A stretch of DNA of 5,022 nucleotides, taken from Bacillota bacterium. Its GTDB lineage: Bacteria; Bacillota_C; Negativicutes; Sporomusales; Sporomusaceae. The notes beneath the pieces are model-generated. The model saw only the letters and a list, made by a program, of their open reading frames with translations, searched no databases and was not told where the DNA came from. The stretch covers positions 1-5,022 of the forward strand of contig JAEZQV010000505.1 of the NCBI GenBank assembly GCA_023441125.1, given 5' to 3'. Shown in pieces: positions 1 through 4,818 of this stretch. A program made the translations under genes and the position numbers. The stretch's first letter is position 1. Every line of letters starts with the position of its first letter.

Positions 1-1
1 G

Positions 2-109
2 GGCGAAGTCTGCGCGGCCACGGTTGCTGTCATTGCCCCGCTATTGCTGCTGTTTTTGCTATTTGAAAGAAATATTACCGAAAGCTTTGCCCGTTCGGGC
101 ATTAAATAA
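2..109 (+). CDS. Carbohydrate-type ABC importer permease, C-terminal fragment (MalG/UgpE-like)
   Basis: This is the last 35 residues of a gene that begins before the window, ending at TAA 107-109. The fragment has one strongly hydrophobic segment (AVIAPLLLLFLLF, about residues 9-21 of the fragment) followed by a short polar tail ending ITESFARSGIK. This is the shape of the last membrane helix and cytoplasmic tail of MalG/UgpE-family (CUT1) inner-membrane permeases, in which a basic residue after the helix and a short tail near 'GxK' are usual. The family call relies heavily on the next gene, an ATPase of the type that energises CUT1 importers, 70 nt downstream on the same strand. The transported substrate cannot be told from this fragment. 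Inference: it is the second permease of a sugar or glycerol-phosphate importer operon. Confidence 0.7.
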   Translation, partial: GEVCAATVAVIAPLLLLFLLFERNITESFARSGIK

Positions 110-169
110 ATTAACCCTATGAATTTAATTATGAAGCTTGGGTTATCTGATTTTAGCTGCTATTAGGAT

Positions 170-174
170 GGAGG
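170..174 (+). promoter_or_regulatory. Ribosome binding site GGAGG deciding the ATPase start
   Basis: GGAGG is followed by a 5-nt spacer (CAAAT) and ATG 180. The upstream candidate ATG at 168 overlaps this site and the TTG at 138 has no comparable site, so this ribosome binding site selects ATG 180. Confidence 0.8.
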
Positions 175-179
175 CAAAT

Positions 180-1292
180 ATGGCGAACGTCTTACTAAAA
201 AATGTTTACAAGCGCTATGAAGGCGGCATAACAGCAGTCAACGACTTCAGTCTCAGCATTGCCGACGGGGAATTTGTTGTCCTGGTTGGTTCTTCCGGCT
301 GCGGCAAGTCAACTACGCTTAGAATGATTGCCGGTTTGGAGGAAATATCAGCTGGTGAAATCTATATTGGCGGCCGGCTGATCAATCATGTGCCGCCCAA
401 GGACCGGGACATAGCCATGGTATTTCAGAACTACGCCTTATACCCGCATATGACCGTGTTTGAGAATATGGCTTTTGGATTAAAGTACCGCAACGTTCCC
501 AAAGCGGAAATCAAGCGCAAAGTACAGGAAGTTGCCGGTATTCTTGCTATCGAACATTTGCTAGCCAGAAAGCCTAAGGCCTTGTCCGGCGGCCAGAAGC
601 AGCGGGTTGCTCTGGGGCGGGCGATCGTGCGTGAGCCGAAGGTGTTTCTTTTCGATGAGCCCTTATCAAACCTGGATGCCAAGCTCAGAGTCCAGATGCG
701 AAATGAAATCAGCAAACTGCATCAAAAATTGCATACCACTTTCATCTATGTGACCCACGACCAGACCGAAGCTATGACCATGGGTTCAAGAATTGTGGTA
801 ATGAAGGACGGCTTCATTCAACAGGTTGACACCCCCCTGGCACTGTATGAACGGCCGGTCAACCTCTTTGTGGCCGGTTTTATTGGCAGTCCACCAATGA
901 ACTTCATCGGCGCTAAACTGGAAAAACGCGCCGAGGCCATATACCTTGTCTTCGGTAAAAACAGCATCAGGCTTCCTGAAGACAAGGCACAGCAACTTAC
1001 AGGTGCCGACTATATTGGCCAAGAGGTAATTATGGGGATCAGGCCGGAGGCTGTCCAGGCGGCAGCAATACACGGCGAAGCGGCGGCTGGTAACATAATC
1101 AGCGCTAGGGTAGAGGTTAGGGAAATACTGGGAGCGGAAAGCTACTTGTACCTGGCGGGGGAAGGTTTTAACCTAATCGCCAGAATCAGCACAAGGTCGG
1201 CGGTACAAGCAGGCGACGTTATTCAAGTATTTCTGGATACCAACTGGCTGCATCTGTTTGACAGGAAGACCGAAACGGCAATTCTGCGTTGA
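180..1292 (+). CDS. ABC importer ATP-binding subunit, MalK/UgpC/MsmX-like
   Basis: This 370-residue cytoplasmic ATPase powers uptake through CUT1-type sugar or glycerol-phosphate permeases. Visible motifs, numbered from the chosen start: Walker A GSSGCGKST (37-45), Q-loop glutamine 83 in VFQNYALYPH, signature LSGGQ (135-139), Walker B VFLFDE (155-160), D-loop SNLD (163-166) and switch histidine 193 in THDQTEAM. Residues from about 235 form the C-terminal OB-fold (TOBE) region that separates MalK/UgpC/MsmX proteins from short ATPases; total length fits this family. I chose ATG 180 because GGAGG (170-174) lies 5 nt before it and the protein then begins MANVLLKNVYKRY, the usual start of the family. 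In-frame starts at TTG 138 and ATG 168 would add residues with no family counterpart. It follows a permease fragment by 70 nt with no clear promoter between, so it is probably the last gene of an importer operon. Such ATPases can serve several importers, so the substrate is not assigned. Confidence 0.95.
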   Translation: MANVLLKNVYKRYEGGITAVNDFSLSIADGEFVVLVGSSGCGKSTTLRMIAGLEEISAGEIYIGGRLINHVPPKDRDIAMVFQNYALYPHMTVFENMAFGLKYRNVPKAEIKRKVQEVAGILAIEHLLARKPKALSGGQKQRVALGRAIVREPKVFLFDEPLSNLDAKLRVQMRNEISKLHQKLHTTFIYVTHDQTEAMTMGSRIVVMKDGFIQQVDTPLALYERPVNLFVAGFIGSPPMNFIGAKLEKRAEAIYLVFGKNSIRLPEDKAQQLTGADYIGQEVIMGIRPEAVQAAAIHGEAAAGNIISARVEVREILGAESYLYLAGEGFNLIARISTRSAVQAGDVIQVFLDTNWLHLFDRKTETAILR

Positions 1293-1554
1293 CGTAGATG
1301 GCAGAGTCAGTATTATTTCCGGCAATAAGCCTGTCTGCGGCTTTATTGCGGTAGTCTTTAGCTTCGGAGAACTCTTTCTTCTTATATATTCTTGAGGCGG
1401 TAGTAGTTTTATGAAACGGCCGCGCATACAATCCGCCCTGGCAGGGGCTGACAGCGTTGCATTGATCGATTTTAGGCTCAAGCTTGCGCCTGAAATGAAA
1501 CGCTAAGGTCTGAGGAGGCGGTAGATTAATCTCCGGATTATTTTCATAGCGATA
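1293..1554. other. Intergenic region without a convincing gene
   Basis: Between the ATPase stop and the tetR promoter I find the bulged hairpin at 1319-1351 and a 10-bp perfect palindrome AGATTAATCT (1523-1532) flanked by CGG(T) and CCG. There is also a 10-bp direct repeat GAGGCGGTAG (1394-1403 and 1515-1524). A 31-codon open frame starting at ATG 1411 and ending at TAA 1504-1506 has only a poorly spaced GAGGCGG before it, and I do not recognise its product. Antisense open frames here mostly run out of the reverse of the ATPase gene. Confidence 0.5.
1319..1351 (+). terminator. Bulged hairpin after the importer operon, possible terminator
   Basis: The left arm 1319-1331 (CCGGCAATAAGCC) pairs with the right arm 1339-1351 (GGCTTTATTGCGG) around a 7-nt loop. 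The stem has about 12 pairs and one single-base bulge in each arm. It begins 26 nt after the ATPase stop. There is no clean T-run after it, so it may be a 3'-end stabiliser or a weak terminator rather than a classic intrinsic terminator. Confidence 0.4.
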
Positions 1555-1583
1555 TTGAATATTTTGGTAACTAGCGTTATAAT
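1555..1583 (+). promoter_or_regulatory. tetR promoter (TTGAAT-N17-TATAAT)
   Basis: The -35 box TTGAAT (1555-1560) and a consensus -10 box TATAAT (1578-1583) are separated by exactly 17 nt. Transcription is predicted to start near 1590, inside the palindromic operator that begins directly after the -10. The leader to ATG 1615 would be about 25 nt and contains the GAGGG ribosome binding site. This layout is typical of an autorepressed regulator gene. Confidence 0.8.
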
Positions 1584-1602
1584 GTTAGTGATAATAACTA
1601 AC
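1584..1602 (+). promoter_or_regulatory. Operator copy 1, predicted TetR autoregulatory site
   Basis: This 19-bp inverted repeat has half-sites GTTAGT and ACTAAC separated by 7 nt (GATAATA). It abuts the -10 box and covers the predicted start of transcription, so a bound repressor would block RNA polymerase. The same sequence, with two differences in 19 positions, recurs at 2218-2236. If flanking bases are included, 1582-1605 and 2216-2239 match at 21 of 24 positions. Binding by the TetR protein encoded just downstream is inferred from position and repetition. Confidence 0.75.
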
Positions 1603-1604
1603 GC

Positions 1605-1609
1605 GAGGG
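1605..1609 (+). promoter_or_regulatory. Ribosome binding site GAGGG deciding the tetR start
   Basis: GAGGG is followed by 5 nt and ATG 1615. It rules out the much earlier in-frame TTG at 1555, which is part of the -35 box and therefore upstream of the predicted transcript start. Confidence 0.7.
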
Positions 1610-1614
1610 TAGAA

Positions 1615-2199
1615 ATGTACGATGAAAATATGCTGACCCAGGACAGAATTCTCTTGGCAGCCAGTGAATTATTTCAGGAAAAAGGCTTTCATCCGGTGTC
1701 CATGAAGAATATCGCCTCGCAGGCGAATGTTAGCGAGATGACGGTCTTTCGCCATTTTTCCTCCAAGAAGCAGGTTTTAGAAGCCGTTATTAAAAAAATG
1801 ACATATGTTCCGTCGTTAAAAGAAATATTTGATGGCAAAATTTGCTGGGATTTAGAGGCCGATTTGTTGTTAATCAGTGAAACATACCAGCAAGTTATGA
1901 CCAACAACCGGGCTGCATTTCTAATCACGCTGCGGGAAGAAAAAACAATTCCTGAGATCAGTGAATTTATTCAGCAAGGACCGCCTCAATTCAAATCTTT
2001 TCTGCAAAATTATTTTGAGATAATGCTGGCAAAAGGAAAAATTGCGGAAAGTGACGCTGAGTCATTAGCTTTGGCGTTTATGGCAATTAATTTTGGTTAC
2101 TTCTTTTTTAAAACATGTGGTCATAACATGGTAAATGCTTCCGATGGACAATATATTAAAACGGCAATTCATTTGTTTACCAAAGGGCTAAGCGTATAA
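1615..2199 (+). CDS. TetR/AcrR-family transcriptional repressor
   Basis: This 194-residue regulator has the TetR N-terminal DNA-binding domain at about residues 8-55: helix 1 RILLAASELFQEKGF, then SMKNIASQANVSEMTVFRHF with the recognition helix near 40-47, then the usual SKKQVLEAV. The rest (about 60-194) is the ligand-binding and dimerisation part, which is poorly conserved in the family and does not reveal the inducer. The length is typical. ATG 1615 is chosen on its GAGGG site and on lying just after the promoter and operator; ATG 1630 is a possible but less supported alternative. It is the first gene of the export locus and precedes an HlyD adaptor and an ABC-2 permease, an order like cecR with ybhG in enterobacteria. 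Inference: it represses itself and the exporter through the two matching palindromes, and is released by an exported compound. Sampled lines of this gene are about 28-40% G+C, against about 67% in parts of the next gene. Confidence 0.93.
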   Translation: MYDENMLTQDRILLAASELFQEKGFHPVSMKNIASQANVSEMTVFRHFSSKKQVLEAVIKKMTYVPSLKEIFDGKICWDLEADLLLISETYQQVMTNNRAAFLITLREEKTIPEISEFIQQGPPQFKSFLQNYFEIMLAKGKIAESDAESLALAFMAINFGYFFFKTCGHNMVNASDGQYIKTAIHLFTKGLSV

Positions 2200-2200
2200 A
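2173..2200 (+). promoter_or_regulatory. Candidate promoter for the adaptor-permease unit
   Basis: TTGTTT (2173-2178), a 16-nt spacer and TATAAA (2195-2200) lie in the last codons and stop of tetR. Transcription would start near 2207, at the edge of the inverted repeat that holds operator copy 2. The order promoter, then operator, mirrors the tetR promoter. The -35 matches consensus at only three positions. A weaker alternative is TTTTGC (2205-2210) with TATAAC (2227-2232) inside the repeat. Confidence 0.4.
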
Positions 2201-2203
2201 AAA

Positions 2204-2250
2204 ATTTTGCCGCACATGTTAGTTATTATAACTAACGTGTGCGGCAAAAT
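2204..2250 (+). repeat. 47-nt near-perfect inverted repeat between tetR and the adaptor gene
   Basis: Arms 2204-2226 and 2228-2250 are complementary over 23 positions with one mismatch (T2217 against G2237, a G-U pair in RNA), centred on T2227. The inner part is operator copy 2; the outer part (ATTTTGCCGCAC and its complement) is not found at operator copy 1. Read on the + strand there is no T-run after it, so it is not a classic terminator for tetR. Read on the - strand it is followed by a run of T (complement of 2198-2203), the layout of an intrinsic terminator. It may also be an mRNA 5' hairpin for the adaptor transcript. Confidence 0.85.
2218..2236 (+). promoter_or_regulatory. Operator copy 2, predicted TetR site controlling the exporter
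   Basis: This is a perfect 19-bp palindrome, GTTAGTTAT-T-ATAACTAAC, at the core of the larger inverted repeat. It matches operator copy 1 at 17 of 19 positions. It lies 53 nt before the chosen adaptor start and about 11 nt after the predicted transcript start, suiting repression or a transcription roadblock. Repressor identity is inferred. Confidence 0.75.
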
Positions 2251-2288
2251 GATCAAGTATGAATTATGAAAAAGGAATGAGAAGATTA

Positions 2289-3425
2289 ATGGAGTTGAAA
2301 CAAAAAACGTTGCGACTGGGAATTGTATTTTTGGGAGTGCTTTTGTTTGGCGGGCTGCTGTTGGTATTCGCAGGGCATGATGCTGTCACAGTAGCGCTGG
2401 AAAGAAAGGAAGGCATTCTTAATGCCGAGCAGGTCAAAATCAGTTTTGAAAATATTGGCGGCCGGCTGGTGAAGGAAGCGGTGAAGGAAGCACAGGAAGT
2501 TAAAAAAGTCGATATTCTGCTGACGCTGGACAGTACCGATATTGATCTGGCCATAGCGCGGATGCAGGCCCAAATCGATCAGGTCGATGCCCAAATTAAT
2601 CAGTTAAGCGGCAGCATTGAGATTGGCCTGGCTAAAACAGCAACCAGTGAAATACAGACATACCGGCAAATCGAACAACAGAAAATGGCGCTGGATGCCG
2701 CAACAGCCACCTATGACAATCAGTTGCTTACCTATAACCGGAGAAAGGCCTTAACCGCTTCGGGCGCCATCTCGCAGGCGGAACTGGACAGCGCCCGGAT
2801 GGCACTGGACGTAGCCAGCGCCAATGTCGGGCAGCAGCAGCGCCTGCTGGAAAAAATGCTGGCCGGCAGCGGCGAGGCGGCCAAAGAGCAGGTGTTAACA
2901 AGCGGCAATGCCAGTGACATTTACCTGCCTGACATTGCCCACCAGCGTCAGGATTTGGAAAACAATAAATATGGCGTGCAAGATCTTAGCCAGCAAAAAC
3001 AAAATCTGTCTGTCCAGATGCAGGAATTGCAAGTTAAAAAGGAGCGCTTGACGTTAAAGGCGCCGGAAGACGGCAAGATACTTAAGATTATTGCCAAACA
3101 AGGGGAAATGGTTGCTGCCAATGCACCGGCCATTCTGTTGGAGAGCAAGCGTTACTATTATGATATTTATCTGGATGAGCAACAGGCGGCCCGCTTTAAA
3201 GCGGGCGATGAGGTCAGCGGCAGTTCCGTAGCCGGCCAGCAGTCTGTCAAGGGCGTCATCCGCTTTATTACAGCCGCACCCGGCTTTGCCGATTTGAAAA
3301 TGAGCCGGGAAAAGGGCCAGGCGGATCTTGCCGCTTTTCAAGTACGGATCTATGTTGAGCCGCAAGCCGGTTTGCTGCCCGGAATGACAATTGGGGTGAA
3401 TAAAGATGCATTCCTGGCAAGATGA
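2289..3425 (+). CDS. HlyD/YbhG-family membrane fusion (periplasmic adaptor) protein
   Basis: This 378-residue adaptor is expected to be anchored in the inner membrane and to reach across the periplasm, linking an inner-membrane pump to an exit channel. In order it has a single N-terminal membrane anchor (about 10-28), a first lipoyl half-motif around FENIGGRLVKEA (about 52-63), a long Q/A/L/D-rich coiled coil (about 80-255, broken near 190-215), and a second lipoyl half LKAPEDGKILKI (256-267) followed by QGEMV. The β-barrel and membrane-proximal part ends LLPGMTIGVNK. I chose ATG 2289, with AAGGA (2272-2276) and GAAG (2281-2284 region) upstream. ATG 2277 sits directly on the AAGGA, and ATG 2259 has no recognisable ribosome site but would lengthen the protein to 388. 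The usual glycine of the 'KKGD' turn is V (KKVD). Its stop lies 20 nt inside the permease gene, so the two are co-translated. Exported substrate is unknown. Confidence 0.9.
   Translation: MELKQKTLRLGIVFLGVLLFGGLLLVFAGHDAVTVALERKEGILNAEQVKISFENIGGRLVKEAVKEAQEVKKVDILLTLDSTDIDLAIARMQAQIDQVDAQINQLSGSIEIGLAKTATSEIQTYRQIEQQKMALDAATATYDNQLLTYNRRKALTASGAISQAELDSARMALDVASANVGQQQRLLEKMLAGSGEAAKEQVLTSGNASDIYLPDIAHQRQDLENNKYGVQDLSQQKQNLSVQMQELQVKKERLTLKAPEDGKILKIIAKQGEMVAANAPAILLESKRYYYDIYLDEQQAARFKAGDEVSGSSVAGQQSVKGVIRFITAAPGFADLKMSREKGQADLAAFQVRIYVEPQAGLLPGMTIGVNKDAFLAR
3393..3399 (+). promoter_or_regulatory. Ribosome binding site inside the adaptor gene for the permease
   Basis: GGGGTGA ends 6 nt before ATG 3406. 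It lies within the last codons of the adaptor gene, so ribosomes finishing the adaptor are already positioned for the permease. Confidence 0.6.
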
Positions 3426-4596
3426 GTTAAGTTATTTGCTTTCCGGTAAAGGAATGCCCTACCATAAAGTTTCCATTATGGTGGCTTTAGTTGTTACGAT
3501 TGCTTTTACTGCCATTTTTTCCAATAATTATATCAAAGACGGCAAAGTTGCAGTAATCGATCTGGACAACTCGAAGTTCAGCCGGGAATTTATTGAAGAA
3601 ATGGATGCATCTCCTTATATCCGGGTTCAGACTGTTCTAAATACTCCCGCCGATCCTAAGCAGCTACTGTATCAGGACCGCAATATCGCGGTCGTGTACC
3701 TGCCGGACGGCTTTGAAAAAAACGGCTACAGCAGCACCGTTAATAATATTGGCGTGTTTTACGACAATACCAATGCGGCCCAAAGCGCCAGCATTCGCAG
3801 TGGACTCAACGCCATCGTGGCGAACCAGAACCAAAAAATCGGGTCGGTGCAAATTCAGGCCCTGGGGTTAAACAGTGAGCAAACCGCGGCAGTTATGAAC
3901 AATATTTCGCTCAAGGAACGGTTGCTATTTAACCCAACAGGTTCTGCCAGTAACTCAACCACCTTAGGTTTCTTATTTTTCTTCGGCACTATGTATTTTG
4001 TTTTTGCCACCATTGGGATAATCGCCCGGCTGCGCCTGACGGAACAATGGCATACACAGCTTCTCGAGACCAGTCCTTTTGAACTGATGCTCCGGCTTAT
4101 GCCGTACACCGCCTGCCTGGCCGCGTCGCTGGTTATTGGTCTGGTTATCTTGCGGATCGTCGGCGATTTGAGTTTTATGGGGAATTTTTGTGTGTTGCTG
4201 TTGTCCATCCTGCTGCTGGCGGTATCGGTTGGCCTGCTGAGCATGCTGTTCGGCTGGGGCGCCGCCAATCCGGGGATTGCGGCCAGCAGAATGATTTTAT
4301 TTTTGCCGGGTGGTTTTATTCTGGGCGGGATGACGAGTCCGCTAGATATCTTACCTGGCTGGGTCCAGATCGCGTTTAACGTATTTCCGCTGGTCTGGGA
4401 ATTCCGCTTTACCAGGGACATCATTCTGCGTGGAGCGTCGTTTATGGATGCTGCCCAGGAATTCGGCGGGTTTATGATATACACGGGCGTTCTCGCCCTG
4501 CTTGTCTGCGCGCGGTTTTATCATGAACGCAGGAGCGTACTGGCGGCAGGAGAAAGCAATACCGAAAAAAAGGCCGCCGTACCGGGCGCGCTTTAG
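3406..4596 (+). CDS. ABC-2 type exporter permease (YbhS/YbhR/YhhJ-like)
   Basis: This 396-residue inner-membrane protein has the ABC2_membrane_3 architecture. A cytoplasmic N-terminus is followed by one membrane helix (about 22-39), a large extracytoplasmic domain (about 42-185, including KVAVIDLDNS at 47-56) and five clustered helices at about 187-207, 232-252, 261-283, 291-309 and 353-370. The stretch between the last two (LPGWVQIAFNVFPLVWEFRFTRDIILRG) is the re-entrant segment and C-terminal signature of ABC-2 exporters. The tail is charged and cytoplasmic. There is no ATPase domain, so it would need a separate nucleotide-binding subunit, which is not encoded next to it; known relatives (YbhFSR, YhiH-YhhJ) have one. 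It overlaps the adaptor gene by 20 nt and has its own GGGGTGA site, so the pair is one translational unit. With only one permease gene, a homodimer is likely. Substrate unknown; small hydrophobic compounds are usual for such systems. Confidence 0.9.
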   Translation: MHSWQDELSYLLSGKGMPYHKVSIMVALVVTIAFTAIFSNNYIKDGKVAVIDLDNSKFSREFIEEMDASPYIRVQTVLNTPADPKQLLYQDRNIAVVYLPDGFEKNGYSSTVNNIGVFYDNTNAAQSASIRSGLNAIVANQNQKIGSVQIQALGLNSEQTAAVMNNISLKERLLFNPTGSASNSTTLGFLFFFGTMYFVFATIGIIARLRLTEQWHTQLLETSPFELMLRLMPYTACLAASLVIGLVILRIVGDLSFMGNFCVLLLSILLLAVSVGLLSMLFGWGAANPGIAASRMILFLPGGFILGGMTSPLDILPGWVQIAFNVFPLVWEFRFTRDIILRGASFMDAAQEFGGFMIYTGVLALLVCARFYHERRSVLAAGESNTEKKAAVPGAL

Positions 4597-4600
4597 CGCC
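4585..4600 (+). terminator. Short GC-rich hairpin at the permease stop, weak terminator candidate
   Basis: GGCGC (4585-4589) pairs with GCGCC (4596-4600) across a 6-nt loop that contains part of the stop codon. The following TCATGTTTTG is only modestly T-rich. A competing pairing of GCGCGC (4586-4591) with GCGCGC (4610-4615) is possible. Confidence 0.3.
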
Positions 4601-4705
4601 TCATGTTTTGCGCGCAACTAATTTAGCAGGCGGAATGTGCAAATGAAGGAATTGCGTCTCATGGTCGTGGCGGTTGACGGTTTCGCTGAATTCGGCGCTT
4701 GAAAA

Positions 4706-4741
4706 GGTGAGCCTTGGCGGCTCCCCAGACTGCTGCTTTTT
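4706..4741 (+). terminator. Stem-loop with later T-run, possible terminator of the export operon
   Basis: GGTGAGCC (4706-4713) pairs with GGCTCCCC (4719-4726) with one mismatch and a 5-nt loop. TTTTT follows at 4737-4741, 10 nt after the stem, which is further than usual. On the opposite strand the same stem is followed directly by TTTT, so it could act in either direction. A wider pair of repeats, TTCGCTGAA (4682-4690) and TTCAGCGAA (4750-4758), encloses it. Confidence 0.35.
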
Positions 4742-4762
4742 GGTAATATTTCAGCGAATTTA

Positions 4763-4771
4763 TGATATAAT
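4763..4771 (+). promoter_or_regulatory. Extended -10 promoter for the downstream gene
   Basis: TGATATAAT is a TGn extended -10 motif joined to a consensus TATAAT (4766-4771). No good -35 lies at 16-18 nt; TTGGTA (4740-4745) is 20 nt away. Extended -10 promoters often work without a strong -35. Predicted start is near 4778, giving a leader of about 41 nt with AAGGAGA before ATG 4819. Confidence 0.6.
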
Positions 4772-4805
4772 ACCTTATTGACACGAGCCAGCAGCGCGTA
4801 GTCGT

Positions 4806-4812
4806 AAGGAGA
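4806..4812 (+). promoter_or_regulatory. Strong ribosome binding site AAGGAGA
   Basis: AAGGAGA ends 6 nt before ATG 4819 and fixes the start of the last, truncated gene. Confidence 0.8.
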
Positions 4813-4818
4813 CAGCAA

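Noticed and set aside
112..145. TAACCC/GGGTTA inverted repeat between the permease fragment and the ATPase gene
   Set aside because: Only 6 bp with a 22-nt loop and no T-run; not strong enough to call an element.
1173..1481. 102-codon minus-strand open frame across the ATPase end and the gap
   Set aside because: About a third overlaps the 3' end of the ATPase gene, the product is not recognisable, and no promoter or ribosome site was seen.
1394..1524. Direct repeat GAGGCGGTAG at 1394-1403 and 1515-1524
   Set aside because: Only 10 bp, two copies, and both resemble ribosome-binding purine tracts; not enough for a repeat array or mobile-element end.
1555..1614. Extended tetR start at TTG 1555
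   Set aside because: This TTG is the -35 box; the frame from it crosses the -10 and operator and adds residues not usual for TetR proteins. GAGGG before ATG 1615 is the better signal.
4188..4379. 63-codon plus-strand open frame inside the permease gene
   Set aside because: It is a shifted frame within the permease coding sequence with no independent support.
3855..4484. 209-codon antisense open frame opposite the permease
   Set aside because: It lies entirely within the well-supported permease gene, its product is low-complexity without recognisable domains, and no ribosome site or promoter supports it.
4778..4783. Perfect TTGACA that could be a -35 box
   Set aside because: At 17 nt downstream the sequence is GTCGTA, which is not a -10 box, and it lies in the leader of the last gene. 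The extended -10 at 4763-4771 is a better promoter.
4618..4818. 66-codon minus-strand open frame in the gap before the last gene
   Set aside because: It begins within the ribosome site and leader of the downstream gene and runs through the promoter and stem-loops. The product is not recognisable and no ribosome site precedes its start.
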